Of a DNA stretch of 64,000 nucleotides, positions 56,571 through 64,000 are shown in pieces. The notes under the pieces were generated by a model. The model saw only the letters and a program-made list of their open reading frames with translations, searched no databases and was not told the origin of the DNA. The DNA is from Arthrobacter sp. ZGTC131. GTDB lineage: Bacteria > Actinomycetota > Actinomycetes > Actinomycetales > Micrococcaceae. The stretch covers positions 63,958 through 127,957 of the forward strand of contig NZ_PJIK01000002.1 of assembly GCF_002929275.1 (NCBI RefSeq), in the 5' to 3' direction. How positions within the stretch are numbered: the first letter of the stretch is position 1; each line of letters begins with the position of its first letter. A program made the position numbers and the translations under genes.

Positions 56571-57134
56571 ATGACTAACACACTTGCAGAGCGCATCCGG
56601 GGACTCGCCTCGCTGTTTTGGCGCGAGGTGGCGAAGTTCGGTGCCGTGGGCGGTGTGGCGTTCGTCATTGACAACGGACTGACCTACTACCTGATGCATG
56701 GACCCATGACGGACAGCGAGGCAAAGGCCCGGTTCGTGGGAGCCACCGTGGCCACCGTGTTTTCCTGGATCGCCAACCGCCTCTGGACCTTCCGCCACCG
56801 CCGGCAGGCCAACATTCTGCGTGAGTTCCTGATGTTCGTCCTGATCAATGGCATCGGAATTGGCATCTCCACCGGCTTTACCGCCCTGGCCAAGTACTCG
56901 ATGGGCGTGACGGACAAGAACATGCTCTTCGCCGCCGGCATCGTGGGCATTCTGGTGGCTACAGTTGTCCGCTTCTTCGCGTACCGGTTCCTCGTGTTCA
57001 ACCAGGAACTGGACCAGGAGCCGGAATTTTCGCACGACCACGAACTCATCGAGCACCACCACGTCGCCAGGCCGGCCGGCCGCGAGGCGCAGCCTGCGCC
57101 GGAGGATCCGGAAGTTCGCGCCCGCCAGGAGTGA
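56571..57134 (+). CDS. GtrA family membrane protein
   Basis: A 187-aa protein with four transmembrane segments (KFGAVGGVAFVIDNGLTYYL; TVATVFSWIANRLWTFRHRR), typical of GtrA proteins that act with polyprenyl-phosphate sugars in envelope glycan assembly. ATG 56571 has GGAGGG just upstream. A -10-like TAAAAT lies at 56517-56522. The tail is acidic and His-rich. Corresponds to Rv3277 by position. Confidence 0.9.
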   Translation: MTNTLAERIRGLASLFWREVAKFGAVGGVAFVIDNGLTYYLMHGPMTDSEAKARFVGATVATVFSWIANRLWTFRHRRQANILREFLMFVLINGIGIGISTGFTALAKYSMGVTDKNMLFAAGIVGILVATVVRFFAYRFLVFNQELDQEPEFSHDHELIEHHHVARPAGREAQPAPEDPEVRARQE

Positions 57135-57151
57135 AGCGGCCGCGGCGGGTG

Positions 57152-57850
57152 TCAGCCGCCGTGGACGCGTTCCGCCGCGAGCAGTTTGTCCGTGAGCTCC
57201 ACGTCGCCGTGAACCAGCACCACCGACCCGTCGTTCTTCCACACACCGAGCGCGTCGGCCAGCGCCGCCTCAAGCCCGTCGTCCGCCTTGACCAGAAGCC
57301 GGGTGCCGCCGTCGTGCCCGGCTGCGAATCCGTCCAGCAGTTCCGCATGGCGCACTGCTGTCCCGCCGGAGCGTCGGACGGCCGACTGACCAGGATCCGG
57401 ATCGCTGTGGGCCATGAACACGTCGCCGTGCGAGCGCACCTCGGCCGCGTAGTCGATGACGCCGGCGGGCAGTTCACCCGGCCACCGCATGGCAAGGGCC
57501 GGCAGCGGCACCGCAATGACGGCGTCGAATCCGCCCCCGGCCTGCGTTGGCTGGGACGTCGCCAGCAGGTCCGCGCCGTCCCCGTCCAGGATCACCTCCA
57601 TGCCGAGCTGCCACGCCGCTAGGGCCCAAATGATGGATTTCCAGTGCGCCGGAAGATCAAGCCGGAGCCGCGTTCCGGGACCGGCGTCGAGTTCATCCTG
57701 AAGAAGGTTGCTAGTCTTCGCCACCCAATTGTCCAGAACCCGGCCGGACAGCTCCACGCGTTCCGAGTCGGGCCCATACCAGGTGAGGCGGGGCGACGTG
57801 GAGTGGCCCGAGCGCAGGGCCGTCATCAGATCAATGGCCGGGATATTCAT
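57152..57850 (-). CDS. TIGR03089 family protein
   Basis: A 232-aa actinobacterial protein related to the N-terminal part of AMP-forming acyl-CoA synthetases (PRLTWYGPDSERVELSGRVL, NWVAKTSNLLQDELDAGPGT), but without the catalytic core and C-terminal domain, so it is unlikely to adenylate. Function unknown. It is convergent with GtrA and maps to Rv3268 in the syntenic block. ATG 57850. Confidence 0.82.
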   Translation of the reverse strand: MNIPAIDLMTALRSGHSTSPRLTWYGPDSERVELSGRVLDNWVAKTSNLLQDELDAGPGTRLRLDLPAHWKSIIWALAAWQLGMEVILDGDGADLLATSQPTQAGGGFDAVIAVPLPALAMRWPGELPAGVIDYAAEVRSHGDVFMAHSDPDPGQSAVRRSGGTAVRHAELLDGFAAGHDGGTRLLVKADDGLEAALADALGVWKNDGSVVLVHGDVELTDKLLAAERVHGG

Positions 57851-58214
57851 GGCTACATCTTGCCACGCACGGCATTGGTGTCTACCGGGAGCCGGGCCGC
57901 CAAAGGCGGTGCGGGTGCGGAGGCGTGCACCCTCATTTCTGACGGCTACGGTAGGTCCCGCCCGGCGAGCCGGCCGGCTGGGGGCTGTGGGATCGCACAC
58001 CCGAGAGGCAGTGATCTCCGCCACACCGTTTTTCTAACGTCATTTGCGTTAATGTGCCGTATTCCTGCCGTTTCCGCGGATTTGCGGTGCAATCCAAGCA
58101 AACACTAAGCTTGCTGTCAAATTTGTACTGCGTCTAAATCGCTTCGGGAAAAAATTCCCGGGCGTGGCGCGGCCGGCAATCAGCGCCGGCATTGATTATT
58201 ATTCCGGCGACGGC

Positions 58215-58243
58215 TTGACTCCCCCTACTTACACGCGTGTAAT
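58215..58243 (+). promoter_or_regulatory. whiB promoter with palindrome over the -10
   Basis: TTGACT, 17-base spacer, TGTAAT. The perfect 14-bp palindrome TTACACGCGTGTAA (58229-58242) covers the -10 hexamer, the position expected for a repressor operator. Confidence 0.7.
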
Positions 58244-58271
58244 TAGTAATCAAAGCCACCGCGAAGTCTCG

Positions 58272-58299
58272 GACACACAAACCTAGTGTCCCGAGTGTC
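58272..58299. promoter_or_regulatory. three GACAC motifs upstream of whiB
   Basis: GACAC at 58272-58276 (+) and as GTGTC at 58286-58290 and 58295-58299 (minus-strand GACAC). GACAC is the core of WhiA-binding sites described in Streptomyces. They lie between the promoter and the start codon. Confidence 0.45.
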
Positions 58300-58335
58300 C
58301 GGGCAAAAGGCTGCACTACTCGGGGAGGGGACGCC

Positions 58336-58881
58336 ATGGGGCAAGCTGAGCGTATCCATGAAGAAGCCGTTGTGGCCGGCCAGGCCACGGCAAAATACCG
58401 CTCGCGCGGCGTGCCGAGTGACTGGTATGTAGATCCGGCCGATCCGGATGCCGCCGAGCGGTACAACCTGGACACGTCTGCGTCATTGCAGGACCAGGCC
58501 ACCGCTTTCCTGGCAGAACACGAAGCGCTGGTGGGCGGCCAGCCGGAGCTGGACGAAGACGTTATTGACCCGCCGATGGAACTGCGAATCCCGGGTGCGG
58601 GCACGCTGGCCCAGCCGGTGTGGATCGGGTTGCCGCGGGAGCAGGACTTCGACGACGAAGGCGAGCTCGGCTGGCAGACTGACGCTTTGTGCGCGCAGAC
58701 TGATCCCGAAGCATTTTTCCCCGAGAAGGGAGGCTCCACGCGGGACGCCAAGAAGGTCTGCGGAGCGTGCAACGTACGGTCGCAGTGCCTTGAGTATGCT
58801 TTGGCGAACGATGAGCGTTTCGGTATTTGGGGAGGCCTCTCCGAACGTGAGCGCCGTCGGCTGAGGAAGCGAGCAGTCTAA
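58336..58881 (+). CDS. whiB: WhiB-family iron-sulfur transcription factor (WhiB/WhiB2-like)
   Basis: A 181-aa regulator. The four cluster-binding cysteines fit C-X22-C-X2-C-X5-C (ALCAQTD, VCGACNVRSQC), followed by the turn FGIWGGLSERERRRL and a basic C-terminus. The first ~110 residues are an acidic extension. Position beside the LCP/GtrA/manA block matches whiB2 (Rv3260c). In Streptomyces WhiB acts with WhiA in sporulation septation; the equivalent role here is inference. Confidence 0.92.
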   Translation: MGQAERIHEEAVVAGQATAKYRSRGVPSDWYVDPADPDAAERYNLDTSASLQDQATAFLAEHEALVGGQPELDEDVIDPPMELRIPGAGTLAQPVWIGLPREQDFDDEGELGWQTDALCAQTDPEAFFPEKGGSTRDAKKVCGACNVRSQCLEYALANDERFGIWGGLSERERRRLRKRAV

Positions 58882-58910
58882 TTCTTCAAGAAGTACACGT
58901 CACTGCCGTT

Positions 58911-61900
58911 GTGGTTGCCCATAACGGCAGTGACTATCTCCCCAGGACACTCGCGGCATTGGCGGGCCAGACCCGGCCGGCGGACATGGCGATCGGGGTG
59001 GATACAGGTTCACAGGACAATTCGGCTGCCCTCCTCGAGGATGCGCTCGGCAGAGCCAGCGTCACCCGCGTCAGCGGAGGTAAATCAGGGATGGGCGCGG
59101 CCGTAACCGCCGGACTTGCCGCCCTGGCCCCGTGGAATCCGAACGCCCAGGAGTCGGCCTCCGAGTGGATCTGGCTCCTCCACGATGATGCAGCCCCCGC
59201 CCCGGAAGCGCTGGCGGAGCTGCTGCAGGCTGTGGAGCGGGCGCCGTCGGTGACTGTGGCGGGCTGCAAGCAGCTGGACTGGGACGTCAAGCGGCGGCTC
59301 ATCGACGTCGGACTTTCCACGAGCCGCTGGGCCGAGCGGCTTACCCTGATCGAGGCCGACGAGCTCGACCAGGGCCAGTATGACGGCCGCTCCGACACCT
59401 TCGCCGTCAACTCCGCAGGAATGCTGGTCAGGCGCGACGTCTGGGAGCACCTCAAGGGATTTGATCCGGCACTCCCCGGCACCGGAGACGACGTCGACTT
59501 CTGCTGGCGGAACCGGCTGGCCGGGCACCGCGTGGTAGTGGTGCCCAGCGCCAGAATGTTCCACGTCGCACACCGGCCGCATGCACTTGGCACCGCCACG
59601 GCCGCGCGCCGGGCCCAGGTCCACCTCCGGCTGAAGCATGCACCGCTGTGGGCAGTGCCCCTGCATGCCGCGGGAGCGCTGCTGGGGAGCATCTTCAAAC
59701 TGGTTTTCAGCATCGCCGTGAAGGATCCGGGGCACGGTTTCTCCCAGCTTTTGGCCACACTGGCTGCCCTTGGCAGGCCCGCGGCGGTTTTCCGCGGGCG
59801 GCGGAGTGCCGCCCGCACCCGCCGCGTGCGGCGCTCCGTGGTCAACGCACTGCAGACCGAGCGGCGTGAAGTGTGGGGCCACCGGCGTTCCCTCATGGAA
59901 TCCCTGGGCGCGGACGATGCAGAGGCCGGTGACGGCGAAACCGATTCGCTGGCGGACCAGCCCAGCGGCGACTCCACGAACGATTTCGCTGCGCTCACCA
60001 CCAGCGAACGCGGCTGGGTGGGCAACGGCGCCATCGCCGCCGTGATTATTTCGGCGGTGGCTTCCTTCGCCGGCTTGGCTGCCCTCTTCCGGGCGGACGC
60101 CGCCGCCGGAGGCGCACTCCTGCCGGCTTCCGCGAGACTTGACGACATCTGGCATCATGCCTCCAGCTGGTGGATCGGGCTCGGCGCCGGGTTGCCGGGC
60201 CACGGCGATCCCTTCGGCTACGTCCTCTGGATTTTGGGCGTGCTGGGCGGCGGCAACGCGAACGGCGCCCTGATTTGGCTGCTCCTGCTTGCCATGCCGC
60301 TGGCCGGCCTGGCCGCCTGGTTCGCCTCAGGCGCCGTGACTTCTCTCCGCCGGCTCCGGTTCGCCGCAGCCGTGGTGTGGGCAGGTGCGCCCGCCTTGCA
60401 GATCGCCGTAAACCAAGGGCGCGTGGGGGCCCTGGTGGCACACGTCATGATGCCGCTCCTCGTGCTCGCGCTGCTGCGCGCCACGGGCTCGGCAATCGGA
60501 CGCGGCCGCTTCGCCGTGCCCGCCCGTGGCGAACGGCATCGTTCCGTTGACGCCGGGCTGCCGGTAAAGCCCGGCGTCAACGGAACACCGTCATGGACGG
60601 CAGCAGCGGCGGCAGGGCTCGCGTTGGCCGTGATCACGGCCGCCGCCCCGTCGCTGCTGGTACCCGCCGCCGTCGTCGTAGTCCTTTTTTCCCTCCTGCT
60701 GCGGAGCAGGGGACGCACCCTGTGGTGGGCCCTGCTGCCGAGCGCCGCGCTGTTCGTGCCGTTCGCCCTGTCCACGCTGGACCGCCCCAGGGCTCTTCTC
60801 GCGGATCCAGGACTGCCACTGGACTTCGACGCCGCTCCGCTCTGGCAGCAGGTTCTGGGCCAGCCGCTCAGCTTCGATTCATTCGGCGGGCTCTCTGGCC
60901 TGGCACTTTTCGCCGGCGGTCCCGTGCCGTGGGCACTGGTGCTGGCGCTCCTGATCGGTGTGCCGGTGCTCGCACTGGCGGTGGCCGCGCTGTTGATTCC
61001 CGCACGGCGCGCCCGGGTTGCCCGCGCCCTGTGGGTGAGCGCGATCGCAGCGCTGGCCGGCGGCTGGCTGGCCGCGCACGTCGCCACGGGAACCACTGCG
61101 CAGGCGCTGGTGACGCCGTTCGCCGGGCCGGCGGTCTCCGCCGCCGTGTTCGCGCTGCTCGGCGCGGCACTCATCGGCGGAGACGGACTGCTTTCCCTCG
61201 CTGACGCCGACGCCGGCGCTTCAGTCGCGAAGTCACCTGATACTGAACGGCACGGCAGGCGCGCCGTCCTGATCCGTTCCACTGCGGCGCTGGCCACGGC
61301 GCTCCTCCTGGCTGGTCCGGTGGCGGGGCTCGCCTCCTGGGCGGCCCAAAACGTGCTCCAGCCTGCCGCCGCTGCACGGGCCGCTGCCGACACGCCTGCC
61401 CTCGGAACTCCGCGGCTGGTCGCTGCCACGAATCCGCGAAGCCTGCCCGCCACGGCAATAGACCGTGGCGAGGGTCCGGAGCAGTCGCGCACCCTGCTGA
61501 TCGGCACCGGTGAGGACGGCACGTTCGATGCCTCGCTGATGCGTGGTGCCGGCACAACCCTTGACGGCCTTTCCGCCATCGCAGCGGCCCGCGACATCCG
61601 GGGAGATCCCGGCCGTGAATCCGTCCGCGAGGACGACGAAGTTACGGCAGCGCTTCGCACCACCGTGGCCACGCTCGTCGCCGGCCAGGGCGTCGATCCC
61701 CGGCCCGAACTCGAGAAGCTCGGGGCCGGTTTCGTGGTGCTCCGCGCGTCAGACACCGCGGCCCAGCTGACGGCGAGCCGCATGGACGCGGTTCCCGGAC
61801 TCGTGGCGGTCGGCCAAACGGACTCAGGCTGGCTGTGGCGAGTCAGCCCGCTGAACCAGGCCGTCCTGCAGCCCGCCGATGTTGCCCACCGCGTGCGCAT

Positions 61901-62273
61901 CACTGACAGCAAGGGAACCACGACCAACCTCCTTCCATCGGGTCTGACCGACGTCGAAGCGGCCGTTCCCAAGGGTCCCGAAGGCCGTCTCCTGGTGCTC
62001 GCAGAGCGCGCGGATCCGGGCTGGACCGCCTGGCTCGACGGCCGTAAGCTCACGTCCACCACCTCCGGCTGGTCCCAGGCATTCACGCTGCCCACGCAGG
62101 CGGGGCAGGTCACCGTCCGCTACGAGAGCCCTTGGGTGCCGTGGGCGGGAATCATCCAGGCCGCGGTGATCGGCCTGACAATCCTGCTGGCGCTGCCCAT
62201 GCCGGCACGCCGCCCTAATACCGGCCTGTCCAGGGACGAAGGCTCCCTGCGTAAGGAATACCAGAATGCATAA
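58911..62273 (+). CDS. large membrane glycosyltransferase (GT2 domain plus polytopic C-terminus)
   Basis: An 1120-aa protein. Residues 1-~245 are a GT-A family 2 domain (VDTGSQDNSA, WLLHDDAAPAPEAL, GTGDDVDFCWRN), followed by about 12 transmembrane segments and a C-terminal extracytoplasmic region, a cell-envelope glycan enzyme layout. The first ordinary start is GTG 58911, but the predicted first beta-strand (VTAVVVAHNG) begins upstream; ATT 58881, preceded by GAGGAAG, is a possible true start. The gene contains a perfect inverted repeat at 60541-60586 and overlaps the next gene by 8 bases. Confidence 0.85.
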   Translation: MVAHNGSDYLPRTLAALAGQTRPADMAIGVDTGSQDNSAALLEDALGRASVTRVSGGKSGMGAAVTAGLAALAPWNPNAQESASEWIWLLHDDAAPAPEALAELLQAVERAPSVTVAGCKQLDWDVKRRLIDVGLSTSRWAERLTLIEADELDQGQYDGRSDTFAVNSAGMLVRRDVWEHLKGFDPALPGTGDDVDFCWRNRLAGHRVVVVPSARMFHVAHRPHALGTATAARRAQVHLRLKHAPLWAVPLHAAGALLGSIFKLVFSIAVKDPGHGFSQLLATLAALGRPAAVFRGRRSAARTRRVRRSVVNALQTERREVWGHRRSLMESLGADDAEAGDGETDSLADQPSGDSTNDFAALTTSERGWVGNGAIAAVIISAVASFAGLAALFRADAAAGGALLPASARLDDIWHHASSWWIGLGAGLPGHGDPFGYVLWILGVLGGGNANGALIWLLLLAMPLAGLAAWFASGAVTSLRRLRFAAAVVWAGAPALQIAVNQGRVGALVAHVMMPLLVLALLRATGSAIGRGRFAVPARGERHRSVDAGLPVKPGVNGTPSWTAAAAAGLALAVITAAAPSLLVPAAVVVVLFSLLLRSRGRTLWWALLPSAALFVPFALSTLDRPRALLADPGLPLDFDAAPLWQQVLGQPLSFDSFGGLSGLALFAGGPVPWALVLALLIGVPVLALAVAALLIPARRARVARALWVSAIAALAGGWLAAHVATGTTAQALVTPFAGPAVSAAVFALLGAALIGGDGLLSLADADAGASVAKSPDTERHGRRAVLIRSTAALATALLLAGPVAGLASWAAQNVLQPAAAARAAADTPALGTPRLVAATNPRSLPATAIDRGEGPEQSRTLLIGTGEDGTFDASLMRGAGTTLDGLSAIAAARDIRGDPGRESVREDDEVTAALRTTVATLVAGQGVDPRPELEKLGAGFVVLRASDTAAQLTASRMDAVPGLVAVGQTDSGWLWRVSPLNQAVLQPADVAHRVRITDSKGTTTNLLPSGLTDVEAAVPKGPEGRLLVLAERADPGWTAWLDGRKLTSTTSGWSQAFTLPTQAGQVTVRYESPWVPWAGIIQAAVIGLTILLALPMPARRPNTGLSRDEGSLRKEYQNA
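60541..60586 (+). repeat. perfect 19-bp inverted repeat inside the glycosyltransferase gene
   Basis: Arms GTTCCGTTGACGCCGGGCT (60541-60559) and its exact complement (60568-60586), loop GCCGGTAA. It is translated as part of SVDAGLPVKPGVNG in a polar stretch. There is no T-run after it. Confidence 0.92.
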
Positions 62274-63954
62274 GGAAGAGAACGACGGCGGGACGCCGGC
62301 GGCGCCTTCGCCCGCACCCGAGTTCCGCGCAGGGACCGCCATTCGGAACGAGGAACGGGCGAAGCCTGCGAAAACGGGCAGGCGCCCCGACCGCCGCGGC
62401 ATGGTTACCGGCCTGCTGTCGGCGGCGGCGATCCTGGCCGCCGGGGGAGGGCTGGTGGGAGCTGCCTCCCTCGCTCCGCAGCCCTCGCCTGACCGGCAGC
62501 TCGAGATCCCGCTGGCCTCAGTCCCCGCAGGAAGCAGCCAGGGCGTGTGCCCCGGCCCGGCGAAATTGCTCGAAGGAACGCCGGTGGGGACGGACCCGCA
62601 GTTCAGCCCGGAATCGGCCACGGCCAGCACTTCGGTGTCGGCGGCCGTCGTCAGCGCGGCCGGCGGATCGCTGCCGGGCAGCAGGCTGTCCGCACTAGGC
62701 GGCTCGGAGCTGCTGCGCATCGCCGACGTTCCCGGCGCCGCAACGGCACCCGCCGGCGTTTCCAGCCAGCTTGCCGGGATCATCGCCCAGCGCAGCGTGA
62801 AGGACGTCAGCGTCCTTAGTGCCGACGCGCTGGGCAACCGGCAGCCGGCCGCAGCCGCCGTCATGAGCTACACGGCAACGGACGGGGATCTTCAAGGCCT
62901 GGCCGCCGCCGCCTGCCAGGCGCCCTCGAATGACCTTTGGCTCACGGGAGCCAACACGGCAGTGGGCCGCAGCAGCGTCCTGCACCTGACCAACGCCTCA
63001 ACCACGCCCGCCACGGTGAACCTGGAGCTTTACGGCAAGAATGGCCAGATCCAGGCCCCCGGCAGCAGGGGGCTGCTGGTTGCCCCAAAATCCACACGGT
63101 CCATTGTGCTGGCAGGCCTGGCCCCCGGTGAAGAGCGGCTAAGCGTCCATGCCCGCAGCACGGGAGGGCCGGTGAGTGCCTTCATCCAGCAGAGCGTGTT
63201 GCGCGGGCTGACACCGGGCGGCGTCGATTTCATTGCTCCGGGGACCGCCCCCGCGCCCCGGCAGGTCATGACCGGAATCGACATCCAGGACCCGGAGGAC
63301 GTGGCAGCACTCATCGCCGCGCCCGGCTACCTCGACGCCGCACCTTCCCTCCAGATCACCGTTCCGGGGCCGATCGATGCCGTGGTGGAGGTCAAACTGT
63401 TCGGAAGCGCGGGGCAGAAGGCGCTGCCCGGTGGGGGTGTCGTCACTGCCAAGGCCGGCACGGTCACAGAGGTTCCGCTGGCCGGCGTTCCAGCCGGCCA
63501 GTACACGGTGTCAGCGACGTCGGATGTGACGATCGTGGCCGGCGCCCGCGTGAGCCGCGGCCTGAAGGCCAGTCAAAGTTCGGACTTCGGCTGGGCGCCG
63601 TCCACTGCCCAGCTCGGCAGCCAGCACGTCGTGCCGGTTCCGCAGGGCGGCGAACGAATGATCGTCTTCGGGGCGCTGGATGACCGGGCCACCATTTCCT
63701 ACACTCCCATCACGGCCGACGGGAAGCTCCGCCCGGCCGCCAGCGCGAACATCGCCGGGGGCACCACAACGTCCCTGAAGGTGCCGGCGGAAATCGGGAA
63801 GTCGCCGGTCGTCGCCTATCTGGTGTCCGCCTCCGGCGGCGCGGCCTACGGCACTGTGCTCCTTGAACGGGAGGGCCGCAGTGACGTCTCCACCGTCGCC
63901 ATTGCGCCGGGCGCCGAGGGACAGGAAAAGGTGCCGGTGACGCTGGGTCAGTAG
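62266..63954 (+). CDS. DUF5719 family secreted/membrane protein
   Basis: A 562-aa actinobacterial protein of unknown function. A polar N-terminus (~45 residues) comes before one signal-anchor segment (MVTGLLSAAAILAAGGGLVG), then a beta-rich extracytoplasmic domain (LWLTGANTAVGRSSVLHLTN, VNLELYGKNGQIQAPGSRGL). ATG 62266 overlaps the glycosyltransferase stop, so the two are coupled and probably work in the same envelope process. The last 46 bases of the window are non-coding. Confidence 0.83.
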   Translation: MHKEENDGGTPAAPSPAPEFRAGTAIRNEERAKPAKTGRRPDRRGMVTGLLSAAAILAAGGGLVGAASLAPQPSPDRQLEIPLASVPAGSSQGVCPGPAKLLEGTPVGTDPQFSPESATASTSVSAAVVSAAGGSLPGSRLSALGGSELLRIADVPGAATAPAGVSSQLAGIIAQRSVKDVSVLSADALGNRQPAAAAVMSYTATDGDLQGLAAAACQAPSNDLWLTGANTAVGRSSVLHLTNASTTPATVNLELYGKNGQIQAPGSRGLLVAPKSTRSIVLAGLAPGEERLSVHARSTGGPVSAFIQQSVLRGLTPGGVDFIAPGTAPAPRQVMTGIDIQDPEDVAALIAAPGYLDAAPSLQITVPGPIDAVVEVKLFGSAGQKALPGGGVVTAKAGTVTEVPLAGVPAGQYTVSATSDVTIVAGARVSRGLKASQSSDFGWAPSTAQLGSQHVVPVPQGGERMIVFGALDDRATISYTPITADGKLRPAASANIAGGTTTSLKVPAEIGKSPVVAYLVSASGGAAYGTVLLEREGRSDVSTVAIAPGAEGQEKVPVTLGQ

Positions 63955-64000
63955 AGCGGGGCCGCGGGCATGCGGCACCGCTCAGTGGCGATGCCTCAGT

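Larger units (their letters stand above)
57851..58335. other. whiB upstream intergenic region
   Basis: 485 bases with no gene. It contains an inverted repeat TAACG-N7-CGTTA (58035-58051), a weaker promoter candidate TTGCTG-N17-CTAAAT (58111-58139), a small hairpin CGGGAA-AAAA-TTCCCG (~58143), the strong promoter and palindrome at 58215-58243, and GACAC motifs at 58272-58299. Confidence 0.7.

Noticed and set aside
60218-62113. 631-residue minus-strand open frame within the glycosyltransferase gene
   Set aside because: Ser/Arg/Pro/Ala-rich shadow of the plus-strand gene, without conserved motifs.

Overview
The window is a high-GC actinobacterial chromosome segment, most likely from the Arthrobacter/Pseudarthrobacter group (Micrococcaceae). 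Grounds: G+C-rich codon use with many GTG/TTG starts, a WhiB regulator, a mycothiol-conjugate amidase, actinobacterial families (DUF501, DUF4307, DUF4245, DUF5719, TIGR03089), an LCP protein, and gene order that from memory matches three blocks of Mycobacterium tuberculosis (about Rv1021-Rv1026, Rv1080c-Rv1100 and Rv3255c-Rv3277). I see about 58 protein genes (the first cut by the window edge), one tRNA, and no rRNA, CRISPR array, insertion sequence, prophage or integrative element.

Layout. 1-8.7 kb: nucleoside uptake and salvage (BMP-type ABC transporter ATPase and two permeases, cytidine deaminase, thymidine phosphorylase, two DedA proteins, adenosine deaminase). 8.7-17.4 kb: MazG, enolase, a DivIC/FtsB protein, DUF501, Ppx/GppA, a membrane-anchored subtilase, type II NADH dehydrogenase, an ACT-GNAT fusion and a short tRNA with a UAA anticodon. 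17.6-23.5 kb: branched-chain amino-acid-type (HAAT) transporter split into livK (+) and livHMGF (-), each half preceded by a CRP/GlxR-like palindrome. 24-33.9 kb: Bax-inhibitor-1 protein, thiolase, a Leloir galactose operon (DeoR-type regulator, galT, galK) divergent from galM, an AI-2E permease, threonine deaminase and a rhomboid protease. 34-49.5 kb: greA, DUF4307, mca, a DUF255 protein, hemolysin III, cis-prenyl transferase, PIN-PhoH, small accessory genes, a prepilin peptidase, fumC, carbonic anhydrase, DUF4245 and glpX. 49.6-64 kb: an endonuclease-like protein, a FemAB-type peptidyltransferase, manA, LCP, purE/purK, GtrA, TIGR03089, whiB, a very large glycosyltransferase and a DUF5719 protein, largely envelope assembly plus purine synthesis.

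Most of the content is core metabolism and envelope biology, and I did not find an obvious new defence or mobile system. The signals most worth following are non-coding or architectural: many genes have a TANNNT box 6-7 bases before the start codon (candidate leaderless mRNAs); two families of short dispersed repeats sit at gene ends and in one case supply the last residues and stop codon of a protein; a perfect 19-bp inverted repeat lies inside the glycosyltransferase gene; the whiB upstream region has a strong promoter, a palindrome over its -10 box and three GACAC motifs; LivH carries an extra extracytoplasmic domain; and phoH has a leader with a candidate small ORF and hairpin.
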